NCBI GenBank assembly: GCA_004376375.1
Contig: SOJX01000150.1
Coordinates: 32,584 to 96,583, forward strand
DNA from: Planctomycetota bacterium
Lineage (GTDB): Bacteria > Planctomycetota > E44-bin39
Direction: 5' to 3'
DNA: 64,000 bases
Below, piece after piece: positions 1 through 6,882 of this stretch. The notes below the pieces were generated by a model, which was not told the origin of the DNA, ran no database searches, and saw only the letters and a program-made list of their open reading frames with translations. Numbering within the stretch: the first letter of the stretch is position 1; every line of letters begins with the position of its first letter. A program made the position numbers and the translations under genes.

Positions 1-112
1 CGCCTTTCGGACCGATGTTCGTAATTCTCGCCCTGCCGGGCTCGTCCAGGTACTTGTCATGATCGAGGAGAAAAATTGTGGTTTTTACGCGGTAGTGTTT
101 TCGCTTTTCCAT
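1..112 (-). CDS. PilZ-like domain protein, N-terminal fragment (runs off the left edge)
   Basis: An ATG at 112 on the minus strand opens a frame that stays open to the window edge, giving 37 residues beginning MEKRKHYRVKTTIFLLD and continuing to RARITNIGPKG. A basic [ED]KR-K-x-x-R-V start followed by a beta strand and an ITNIG-type turn resembles the first third of PilZ domains, which bind cyclic di-GMP. The diagnostic second motif lies outside the window, so this is a tentative call. An HD-GYP phosphodiesterase at 16528-17532 shows that cyclic di-GMP turnover exists in this organism. It lies downstream of lipA on the same strand, separated by an inverted octamer array. Confidence 0.4.
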   Translation of the reverse strand, partial: MEKRKHYRVKTTIFLLDHDKYLDEPGRARITNIGPKG

Positions 113-196
113 CTTCTAAACCCTTCCACGCCAGTATATCAGGCAGGAACAGAAGGGACAAGCTAAAACAGGAAGGAGAAAGTCAAACGAAAAAGA

Positions 197-276
197 GTTC
201 GAAGGTTCAAAGGTTAGAAAGTTCAAAGGTTCGAACTTTTCAACCTTCGAACTTTCCAACCTTCGAACTTTCCAAC
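197..276. repeat. Octamer word array, two inverted arms (empty form)
   Basis: Ten contiguous 8-base units. 197-236 is five units of the form GTTNNAAN (GTTCGAAG, GTTCAAAG, GTTAGAAA, GTTCAAAG, GTTCGAAC). 237-276 is five units of the complementary form NTTNNAAC (TTTTCAAC, CTTCGAAC, TTTCCAAC, CTTCGAAC, TTTCCAAC). The arms can fold into a long imperfect hairpin. The right arm encodes the last residues and the stop codon of lipA. Confidence 0.85.
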
Positions 277-1133
277 TTACTGAGGATGTCGGCTGCGTTA
301 TATGAAGAACGTATGTAAGGCCCGCATGCGGCCGCGAGGAAGCCTTTGCGCCGCGCGGCCTTCTCAAGTTCATTGAATTCCCCAGGCGGCGCAAAACGTG
401 CGACTGGAAGATGTTTTTCGCTTGGCGCAAGATACTGCCCTATGGTTATGACGTCGCAGGCCGCGCAGCGCAGATCGTCCATCACCGAAAGCACCTCGTC
501 AGGCGTTTCCCCGCACCCGACCATCATGCCGCTTTTGGTTGCGATATGCTGAAACTCATCTTTAACCAGGCGCAGGAGCTCGAGCGACCTTTCGTAATCC
601 GCTCCGGGCCGGACGTCGCGGTAAAGGCGTGGAACAGTTTCAACGTTATGGTTGTATACTTCCGGTCCGGCTTTCGCGACAGTGCGAATTGCCTTCATGC
701 TGCCCCTGAAGTCCGGGGTCAGAACTTCAACCGTTCGTCCGTCGTTGTGAAGGAGCTCGATACACCGCGCAAAGACGCCTGCGCCACCGTCGGGAAGGTC
801 ATCCCGCGTAACGGACGTGATAACGACGTGGCGAAGGTTCATTCGGGCTGCAGCCTTTGCCACGCGTCCCGCTTCGTCTTCGGCCACGGGTTCCGGCCTG
901 CCTTCGCTTATGTTGCAGAAGCGGCAGTTCCGCGTGCAGACACGGCCGAGAATCATAAACGTGGCAGTGTGCCGCGAAAAGCATTCACCGATGTTGGGGC
1001 ATTTTGCGCCGTGGCAGACTGTGGCAAGACCGAGCTCGCCGAGGATTTTCCGGGTTGCTTCGATGCCGGCTCCATGCGCGATCGGGCGGCGAAGCCATTG
1101 GGGAAAACGCGGTTTTTTCTGGTTAGCGGCCAT
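240..1133 (-). CDS. lipA: Lipoyl synthase
   Basis: Radical-SAM enzyme that inserts two sulfur atoms into protein-bound octanoyl groups to make the lipoyl cofactor. 297 residues. The auxiliary cluster motif Cx4Cx5C is at C40, C45 and C51, and the radical-SAM motif CTRNCRFC is at C66, C70 and C73. It is the third gene of the operon cobO-lpdA-lipA, starting 6 bases after the lpdA stop, which links lipoate synthesis to dihydrolipoyl dehydrogenase. The conserved family sequence ends near GPYIRSSYNAAD. The last dozen residues (SKLESSKVGKFEG) are encoded by the octamer array at 197-276, which also supplies the stop codon, so the native C-terminus was probably replaced when the array formed. Family assignment is firm. 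Confidence 0.97.
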   Translation of the reverse strand: MAANQKKPRFPQWLRRPIAHGAGIEATRKILGELGLATVCHGAKCPNIGECFSRHTATFMILGRVCTRNCRFCNISEGRPEPVAEDEAGRVAKAAARMNLRHVVITSVTRDDLPDGGAGVFARCIELLHNDGRTVEVLTPDFRGSMKAIRTVAKAGPEVYNHNVETVPRLYRDVRPGADYERSLELLRLVKDEFQHIATKSGMMVGCGETPDEVLSVMDDLRCAACDVITIGQYLAPSEKHLPVARFAPPGEFNELEKAARRKGFLAAACGPYIRSSYNAADILSKLESSKVGKFEG

Positions 1134-1139
1134 TAGTTT

Positions 1140-2522
1140 CTATGCGTGGCGTGGCAGGCCCATCCAGAGGTGCGCGGCCTCCTCGATTGATTCCGAAAAG
1201 CCGGGGTGGGCGTGCACCGTTTCGGCAAGGTCGCTTACTTTAAGCTTTTTTGTAATCGCAATCGCGCCTTCGTGGATAAGCTCGCCCGCGCCGTGGGCCA
1301 TGATATGCATGCCGAGCACGCGCCCGCTTTCCTCGTCGCCGATAATCTTGACAAAGCCGATAAGCTCATCCTCGGCCTGTGCGCGCCCGAGTGCGCGGAC
1401 GTCAAACCGCGCCGATTTCACTTTATGACCGGCTTCTTTTGCAGCGTCTTCTGTCAGGCCGACGCTTGCTATTTCGGGTTTCGTATACACGACGCCCGGA
1501 ACGGCGTTTTTATCCAGATGGGCTTCTTCGCCGAGCGCGGCGACGACCGCCGCCGAACACTGGGCGCTTGCGAAATGCGCAAGCATCAACTGTCCGGTTA
1601 CGTCGCCGGCTGCAAAAAGTTTTTCAACGCCGGTCTTTCCCGTCGAGTCAGCGGCCACGAAGCCGTTCTGCTGCAGAAGACCAGGCGGGTCGATTTCAAT
1701 GTCTTCCGTATTCGGCTTTCTACCGATTACGACAAGCACCTTCTCAGCTTCGACTGTTTTTCCATTGCCCAGCTCCACGCGGACTTTTTTCGGCCCCGCG
1801 TCGAATGTCTCTGCGGTGGTGCCTGTGTGCGCGATAATTTTTCTTCGTTTCAGGAGGCGGGCGGCCTCTTTGCTGATATCAACGTCAAGCGTGGGTAGAA
1901 CACCGTTCAGTGCTTCGACAAGCGTGACTTCGGTGCCAAACGCGTGAAAGAGTTCAGCCATCTCAAAGCCGATAGCTCCGGCGCCGATAATGCAGAGAGA
2001 TGCCGGCGGCCTCGCGAGCGAAAGCGCTTCGTCCGAGGTGATGATATTCTCGCCGTCGAAAGGTATCGCGGACGGCATCGCAGGTTTCGAGCCGGTAGCG
2101 ATTATCAGGCCTTTGGAGGCGGTTATTCGCTCAGTCTTTCCGTTCGATTCAACCTCGACGGTATCGGGTGCGACTACTTTCCCCTGTCCCGATACGAGTT
2201 CGATTTTGCGTTTTTTCAGAAGCGCGAGAATTCCTTTCTCCAGCCGCGATACTACGTCGTTTTTTCTTTTCATCAGCGCGCCGAAATCAATTTCAAAACC
2301 CTTGTGCTTAACGGCAAAAACTTCCGACTTCGACATGCTCATGGCGAGATGCGCCGTGGCAAGGAGGGTTTTCGTCGGGATGCAGCCGCGGTGGAGGCAA
2401 GTGCCGCCGACCCGGTCACGCTCGATGAGAGTGACGGACGCGCCGCGAACCGCCGCGGCCAGGGCGCCGACATAACCGCCCGGCCCGCCGCCGAGGATGA
2501 CTATATCGCTGGTTTTCGTCAA
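1140..2522 (-). CDS. lpdA: Dihydrolipoyl dehydrogenase (E3)
   Basis: FAD flavoprotein that reoxidises dihydrolipoamide with NAD+, serving 2-oxoacid dehydrogenase complexes or the glycine cleavage system. 460 residues, normal length. The FAD-binding GGGPGG is at residues 11-16, the redox disulfide GGTCLHRGC has C42 and C47, a second nucleotide-binding GAGAIGFEMAELF lies mid-protein, and the C-terminal HAHPGFSESIEEA provides the catalytic His-Glu pair. The start codon overlaps the cobO stop by 4 bases (ATGA) and lipA follows after 6 bases, so the three are co-transcribed. No E1, E2 or gcvH gene is present in the window, so the partner complex is unknown. Confidence 0.96.
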   Translation of the reverse strand: MTKTSDIVILGGGPGGYVGALAAAVRGASVTLIERDRVGGTCLHRGCIPTKTLLATAHLAMSMSKSEVFAVKHKGFEIDFGALMKRKNDVVSRLEKGILALLKKRKIELVSGQGKVVAPDTVEVESNGKTERITASKGLIIATGSKPAMPSAIPFDGENIITSDEALSLARPPASLCIIGAGAIGFEMAELFHAFGTEVTLVEALNGVLPTLDVDISKEAARLLKRRKIIAHTGTTAETFDAGPKKVRVELGNGKTVEAEKVLVVIGRKPNTEDIEIDPPGLLQQNGFVAADSTGKTGVEKLFAAGDVTGQLMLAHFASAQCSAAVVAALGEEAHLDKNAVPGVVYTKPEIASVGLTEDAAKEAGHKVKSARFDVRALGRAQAEDELIGFVKIIGDEESGRVLGMHIMAHGAGELIHEGAIAITKKLKVSDLAETVHAHPGFSESIEEAAHLWMGLPRHA

Positions 2523-3049
2523 AACTCGATCCCCTTTCTTGCCTTGACACCGGACTGAAACGGGTGCTTGACTTCTTTCATCTCCGTGACCATGGCCGCG
2601 CGCTTCACAAGCTCCGGGTGCGCGTCGCGGCCGGTCATGAAGATGTAAACGTGCTCAGGCCGCGAATCGAGAACCCCGCAGACTTCCGCAACGGTTGAGA
2701 GTGAAAAATCAATTATATATGTTACTTCGTCAAGTATAACCAGGTCGTAATCGCCGGAAGAAATTTTTTCCTTCGCAAGCCGGAGCGCTTCGCGGGCCGC
2801 TTCGATATCATCCGGCGTCGGCTCTTTGCCTTTAACGCCGACGAAGCCCTTGCCTGTCTGGTGGATTTCGACCGCGTCGCCGAATTTCCTGAGCGATTCA
2901 AGCTCCGCGCTCGGCCTGGATTTTAAAAACTGGATAAGGCAGACACGTTTACCGTGGCCCAGCATCCTGAGCGCCGCGCCTATCGCGGCCGTAGTCTTCC
3001 CTTTGCCGTCACCGGTGTTGAGGAGTATGAACCCGCCTTTGTCCGACAT
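2519..3049 (-). CDS. cobO: Cob(I)alamin adenosyltransferase (CobO/BtuR type)
   Basis: Transfers adenosyl from ATP to corrinoid cobalt, the last activation step for adenosylcobalamin. 176 residues from the ATG at 3049. The modified P-loop NTGDGKGKTTAAIG lies at the N-terminus and is followed by RMLGHGKRVCLIQFLKS and a Walker-B-like LVILDEVTYIID. The frame stays open upstream to 3172, but those codons include a promoter-like region and look nothing like the family, so 3049 is preferred. The stop overlaps lpdA by 4 bases. It implies a B12-dependent enzyme elsewhere in the genome. Confidence 0.92.
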   Translation of the reverse strand: MSDKGGFILLNTGDGKGKTTAAIGAALRMLGHGKRVCLIQFLKSRPSAELESLRKFGDAVEIHQTGKGFVGVKGKEPTPDDIEAAREALRLAKEKISSGDYDLVILDEVTYIIDFSLSTVAEVCGVLDSRPEHVYIFMTGRDAHPELVKRAAMVTEMKEVKHPFQSGVKARKGIEF

Positions 3050-3085
3050 CGTTTCGATTCCAAAAGAGAATAATAGAGTGTTTAT

Positions 3086-3113
3086 AGGATACAAAAAACC
3101 TGTTGGATTGCAA
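3086..3113 (-). promoter_or_regulatory. Candidate sigma-70 promoter for cobO-lpdA-lipA
   Basis: On the minus strand a -35-like TTGCAA is followed after 16 bases by TATCCT, placing transcription start about 25-30 bases before the cobO ATG at 3049. The match is moderate. Confidence 0.45.
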
Positions 3114-3190
3114 GAAAAGACGGGGAGGGTGGCTGGAGCGGTTGCGTGTAAGATCTGTTGCCTGACAGCCATTACTCTATTGTCACGGCA

Positions 3191-3218
3191 AAGAAAAAGC
3201 CGGCGTGATGCCGGCTTT
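3191..3218 (-). terminator. Rho-independent terminator after the CsgG-like gene
   Basis: Read on the minus strand, a 9-bp perfect stem (AAAGCCGGC / GCCGGCTTT, 5-base loop) is followed by a T-rich run. It lies just downstream of the stop at 3246. Confidence 0.85.
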
Positions 3219-3245
3219 ACGGTAAAATTAAAGGATACCTTCCCG

Positions 3246-4142
3246 CTACCTGAATTTTGCCCCGAGAAATGTCGCCATTGAATTTACGACGGTATCGATT
3301 TCCTCGGCGCTGTTGGCTTTCTTTGTGGGCGAGACGGCAGCGGTTTCGCCGGTTGCGACTTTGATTACCCGGGCGGTTATTACGAACTTGGTGCCGAGCT
3401 TGGCAATGGAGCCGACCAGGATGTATTCAACCTTGAGCAGTTTACCTATCTGGACGGCCGTGTCTTCGGATACCCGCTCGGTGTTTGCGAAGTCCTGCTC
3501 GAGCAGGACTTTTCTGATTTGTTCCCGCTCTATCAACCGGAAGCATTCTGTCTGGTAAAGGGCGGTATGGAAGAGGTCGGCCACGATGCTTCCGTAATCC
3601 GTTTTGCCTCCGGGCGACTTGTCTTCGAAATTAAATACGGCCAGCTTGGGACGTTGTTCTTCCGGAAGCGGCTCGAAATCCTTCGGTTTTTTCGTAATGT
3701 CGGGGGGGATTTCCTTTGGCTTCCTGGTTTTTTTGGGCTTTTTAATCGGGATATCCGCCTTGCCCCCGAGGTCTATCGGTATCTCGTAGAGGTGCGCCTT
3801 TATAGTGTGCTCCATGTTGGCGATCTGGGTGTTGTGTGCCGCAAGAGGAAGGCTCCAGAACCACGATATCGGGAATGCGGGGCCCAGGAGCACGCAGCAC
3901 GTCATCTGATAACCGCCGGGAGCCTTGTCATCCATATCAAGATATGAAAGCTCGGCAAGTCCTCCAATAAGGTTGAGAACGACGGCAGTGCCGGGATTTT
4001 TGTATTGTTTTGCTCCCTTGATAATCTTGTTTTTAATTAGCCAGTCCCATTGATCCTGCTGCTCGGCAGTGAGGGTGGCGCACCCGGTGGCAAAGGCGCC
4101 TGCGAGTACAAGCAACATCAGGCCGTATATTCTCTTACGCAT
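3246..4142 (-). CDS. CsgG/LpoB-like lipoprotein
   Basis: 298-residue predicted lipoprotein. An N-terminal signal with lipobox FATGC (Cys20) suggests an acylated, periplasm-facing protein. Residues about 30-130 contain a hydrophobic patch (GPAFPISWFW) and a charged segment. A Lys/Pro-rich linker (KKPKKTRKPKEIPP) leads to a C-terminal domain starting KLAVFNFEDKSPGGKTDYGSIVADLF and continuing FRLIEREQIRKVLLEQ, IGKLLKVEYILVGSI and ATGETAAVS. These are hallmarks of the CsgG/FlgO/LpoB superfamily, used in curli export, flagellar assembly and PBP activation. No csg or flagellar genes adjoin it, so the role is unknown. It is monocistronic, with its own promoter and terminator. Confidence 0.8.
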   Translation of the reverse strand: MRKRIYGLMLLVLAGAFATGCATLTAEQQDQWDWLIKNKIIKGAKQYKNPGTAVVLNLIGGLAELSYLDMDDKAPGGYQMTCCVLLGPAFPISWFWSLPLAAHNTQIANMEHTIKAHLYEIPIDLGGKADIPIKKPKKTRKPKEIPPDITKKPKDFEPLPEEQRPKLAVFNFEDKSPGGKTDYGSIVADLFHTALYQTECFRLIEREQIRKVLLEQDFANTERVSEDTAVQIGKLLKVEYILVGSIAKLGTKFVITARVIKVATGETAAVSPTKKANSAEEIDTVVNSMATFLGAKFR

Positions 4143-4184
4143 TTAAATCCCTCTTCCTGGAACAGTGCTGTTGATTACAAAGGG

Positions 4185-4213
4185 ATTATAGCAAACGCAC
4201 GTAAGCACGTAAA
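4185..4213 (-). promoter_or_regulatory. Promoter for the CsgG-like lipoprotein
   Basis: Minus strand TTTACG, 17 bases, TATAAT, with an extended -10 TGC directly before TATAAT. Transcription would start roughly 35 bases before the ATG at 4142. Confidence 0.7.
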
Positions 4214-4297
4214 GAGGCGATGTGAAAAAAATAAGCCCGAATATGGTGTTTTTGCGCGGGATGCCAGACAAAAGAAACCGGCGGAGAAGGGAAAACG

Positions 4298-4918
4298 TTA
4301 TTCTTTCCCCTTGATGCGCTTCAGGCGGAAGGTGTTCTCGCGTTCCATTTCCTCGAGGCGCAGCCTGATAAAGGCCTCGGCCTCCTGAAGGTCGGGAATG
4401 ACCTTGAACTCGAGCGCGTTCACGCGCCTCTTGGTCTTCTCGATCTCGTCGAGAAGCTTTTTCATGGTCGTCTCAATCCCGGCGGCGCGGATAATCGTCT
4501 CGACAAGCTCTTCGAAGGTGTCGCAGGCCTCGTCGATCCGAATGGATGGGTTTATCATCGAGAAACCGCGCTTGTCGATGCGGCTCTTGATGGACTTGGC
4601 ATCAATGGTCGGAACAACGACGCCCATGATGTTCTGGCTTCCGACTTTGAGGTCCGGGTCGGCTTTGCGGCTGAGTGCGGCCGAGCGGACGGCAGTTCTT
4701 CCCTTGACTGCTTCGGCTATGCCGACGCGCTCGGAAGCTGTGACGTATTTGGCGACCAGTTCCTGCCTTATCGACTTGGCCTCGTTCAGGATTTTGAAAA
4801 ACTCGATGATAAGACCGTCGCGCTTCATCTTGAGAATCTTGTAGCCGGTCTGCGAAAGCTTGATTTTCTTCCGCAGCTCAATGAGCTGTGAGCGCGTCGG
4901 TTTAACGTCAATCGCCAT
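4298..4918 (-). CDS. atpD: V-type ATP synthase subunit D
   Basis: Central-stalk subunit that couples the catalytic A3B3 head to rotor rotation. 206 residues. The N-terminal VKPTRSQLIELRKKIKLSQTG and the long alpha-helical C-terminal half, with KRRVNALEFKVIPDLQEAEAFIRLRLEEMERE, are diagnostic for the V/A-type D subunit. It is the last gene of the V-ATPase operon, starting 15 bases after the atpB stop. No clear terminator was seen between its stop and the next promoter at 4185-4213. Confidence 0.96.
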   Translation of the reverse strand: MAIDVKPTRSQLIELRKKIKLSQTGYKILKMKRDGLIIEFFKILNEAKSIRQELVAKYVTASERVGIAEAVKGRTAVRSAALSRKADPDLKVGSQNIMGVVVPTIDAKSIKSRIDKRGFSMINPSIRIDEACDTFEELVETIIRAAGIETTMKKLLDEIEKTKRRVNALEFKVIPDLQEAEAFIRLRLEEMERENTFRLKRIKGKE

Positions 4919-4933
4919 CTATTTCATCTCCGC

Positions 4934-6358
4934 CTACGCTTCGGCAGGCTCCTCTTTCTTTTTTTCAGCCGGCTCTTCTTTTTTGCCCGTGTGAGCCGGA
5001 TGGTATTTGTGTATCAGTTTCCTGTCGATACGCGTGAGCGCCGTCTCGGGCAGGTGCGCAAGAAGCCTCCAGAACAGGTCGAGAGTCTCGAAGATTGTTC
5101 TGTCTTCATTGCGGCCCTGGCGCACGAGCTGGTCTTCGAACATGTCGGCGAAATCGAGGAACGCGCGGTCACGTTCGGAAAGCGCTTCCTTACCGACGAT
5201 TGCAACGAGGCCGCGGAGGTCGCAGCCTTCAGCGTACGCCGCATAGCACTGGTCCGAAACCGCCTTGTGGTCGTCGCGGGTCAAGCCTTCGCCAATCCCA
5301 TCCTTCATCAGCCTGGAAAGGGACGGCAGTACATTTACCGGCGGGTAGATGCCTTTCATGTGGAGTTCACGGGAAATGATAATCTGGCCTTCCGTGATAT
5401 AGCCGGTAAGGTCGGGAATCGGGTGCGTGATGTCGTCGCCGGGCATCGTGAGGATCGGGTACTGGGTTATCGTCCCGTTACGCCCCTTGATACGGCCCGC
5501 GCGCTCGTAAATCGACGCAAGGTCGGTGTACATGTAACCGGGATAACCGCGGCGGCCGGGAACCTCTTCACGGGCTGCGCCGATCTCGCGCAAGGCTTCG
5601 CAGTAGTTGGTCATGTCAGTGAGAATAACCAGCACATGCATGTCGTGGTCATAGGCAAGATATTCAGCGCAGGTCAGGGCGAAACGCGGGGTAATCAGCC
5701 GCTCAACGGCCGGGTCGTCCGCAAGGTTGAGGAATACGGTCGCACGTTTGAGCGCGCCCGTTCGTTCAAAGTCCTGAATAAAATACTGTGCTTCCTCGTT
5801 CGTAATGCCCATCGCGCAGAAAACGACTGCAAACTCCTCACCCTCACCGACAACCTTGGCCTGGCGCGCGATCTGGAGCGCGATCTCGTTGTGCGGAAGG
5901 CCGCTTCCCGAAAAAATCGGCAGCTTCTGGCCGCGGACGAGCGTGTTCATGCCGTCAATAGTTGAAATGCCCGTCTGGATGAATTCACGCGGATACTCGC
6001 GGGCGTACGGGTTGATTGCCGCGCCGACGATGTCGCGCCTCTCCTCGGGCAGGACGGGCGGACCGCCGTCGAGCGGGTCGCCCGAGCCGGACAGAATGCG
6101 CCCAAGCATGTCCTTCGACAGGTTGACCTTGATGGTTTCGCCGAGGAACTTCACGGAACTCGCCCGGTCGATGCCGCTCGTACCCTCGAATATCTGGATA
6201 ACAACGATATTGTCGGCCGTGTCAAGCACCTGTCCGCGCTTGATAGAGCCGTCGGGCAGCGTCACGTGCACGAGTTCGTTGTAGCCTATCGGCTCGGTCT
6301 TCTCCACGAAGACGAGCGGACCGGCGATCTTGCTTATTGTACGGTATTCCTTGCTCAT
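4934..6358 (-). CDS. atpB: V-type ATP synthase subunit B
   Basis: Non-catalytic nucleotide-binding subunit of the A3B3 hexamer. 474 residues. It starts KEYRTISKIAGPLVFVEK and contains LPIFSGSGLPHNEIALQIARQA where the catalytic subunit would have a P-loop, then ALREIGAAREEVPGRRGYPGYMYTDL and GSITQ-like NGTITQYPILTMPGDDITHPIPDL. The C-terminus has an unusual Lys/Glu-rich tail (KKEEPAEKKKEEPAEA). A strong GGAGGAA ribosome binding site precedes the ATG. Directly upstream lie an octamer array and the four-helix-bundle gene, which separate it from atpA. Confidence 0.97.
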   Translation of the reverse strand: MSKEYRTISKIAGPLVFVEKTEPIGYNELVHVTLPDGSIKRGQVLDTADNIVVIQIFEGTSGIDRASSVKFLGETIKVNLSKDMLGRILSGSGDPLDGGPPVLPEERRDIVGAAINPYAREYPREFIQTGISTIDGMNTLVRGQKLPIFSGSGLPHNEIALQIARQAKVVGEGEEFAVVFCAMGITNEEAQYFIQDFERTGALKRATVFLNLADDPAVERLITPRFALTCAEYLAYDHDMHVLVILTDMTNYCEALREIGAAREEVPGRRGYPGYMYTDLASIYERAGRIKGRNGTITQYPILTMPGDDITHPIPDLTGYITEGQIIISRELHMKGIYPPVNVLPSLSRLMKDGIGEGLTRDDHKAVSDQCYAAYAEGCDLRGLVAIVGKEALSERDRAFLDFADMFEDQLVRQGRNEDRTIFETLDLFWRLLAHLPETALTRIDRKLIHKYHPAHTGKKEEPAEKKKEEPAEA

Positions 6359-6374
6359 CTTTCCTCCGGAATGA

Positions 6375-6414
6375 GTTAGAACGTTCGAACGTTGGAATGT
6401 TGGAAGGTTCTAAC
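6375..6414. repeat. Octamer word array, left arm flanking the four-helix-bundle gene
   Basis: Five exact 8-base units: GTTAGAAC, GTTCGAAC, GTTGGAAT, GTTGGAAG, GTTCTAAC. The first and last are reverse complements of each other. The array abuts the stop codon of the four-helix-bundle gene (6415) and ends 16 bases before the atpB start codon. Confidence 0.88.
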
Positions 6415-6804
6415 TCAAGAACGTTTTTCATGCCCCTTAATTTCCTTATCAAGGTATTTGACGAAGTTCGCTAACTTTCTCGATATTTTTTCTGCCTCAT
6501 TATTAAGTTCAGCATGTTTCTGCTCAGAGATATACTTAAAGTCCAGAACGGCATAAAACAGCGCGCGCAGTTCCCCTGCGGATGCCTTCGCGATATATAA
6601 AAACCGGCGAAATTCTTTTTTGCTTCCGTGTTCAAATCCCTCCGCAATATTCGCCATTACTGAGACGGCCGAACGAGTTATCTGGTCTCTCAGTACATAA
6701 TTCTTTTGCAGGCGAGTGCTTTCGATAAGATCATGCACGGTTCTCAAAAGTCGCCTTGCATCCTGCCATGCCTCAATGTCTTCAAATCTATCTATACGCG
6801 GCAT
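6415..6804 (-). CDS. Four-helix-bundle protein (23S rRNA intervening-sequence/S23 family)
   Basis: 129 residues from ATG 6804, with GTG 6807 also possible, behind an AGGGG ribosome binding site. FEDIEAWQDARRLLRTVHDL, then RDQITRSAVSVMANIAEGFEHGSKKEFRRFLYIAKASAGEL and a C-terminal long helix, match the S23/IVP four-helix-bundle family. Members are found inside rRNA intervening sequences and relate structurally to the Avd accessory protein of diversity-generating retroelements. Its molecular role is unknown. It sits between atpA and atpB, where the V-ATPase operon normally has nothing, and inverted octamer arrays flank it (6375-6414 and 6823-6882). That arrangement looks like an inserted unit; see the findings. 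Confidence 0.9.
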   Translation of the reverse strand: MPRIDRFEDIEAWQDARRLLRTVHDLIESTRLQKNYVLRDQITRSAVSVMANIAEGFEHGSKKEFRRFLYIAKASAGELRALFYAVLDFKYISEQKHAELNNEAEKISRKLANFVKYLDKEIKGHEKRS

Positions 6805-6822
6805 CACCGCCCCTTTTATCCC

Positions 6823-6882
6823 AACCTTTCCACTTTCGAACTTTTGAACCTTCGAACTTTCAAACCTTTGAACTTTCCAACG
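6823..6882. repeat. Octamer word array, right arm flanking the four-helix-bundle gene
   Basis: Seven 8-base units in the complementary orientation to the 6375 array: AACCTTTC, CACTTTCG, AACTTTTG, AACCTTCG, AACTTTCA, AACCTTTG, AACTTTCC, then AACG. Reverse-complemented these are GTTNNAAN words, the same family as 6375-6414 and 197-236. It overlaps nothing upstream and abuts the atpA stop at 6883. Confidence 0.87.

Noticed and set aside
3050..3172. N-terminal extension of CobO to 3172
   Set aside because: Unlike the family and overlaps the promoter region; the ATG at 3049 gives the normal length.
4991..5965. 324-codon open frame on the plus strand
   Set aside because: It is antisense to atpB, which has unmistakable family sequence; long antisense frames are common in GC-rich genes.
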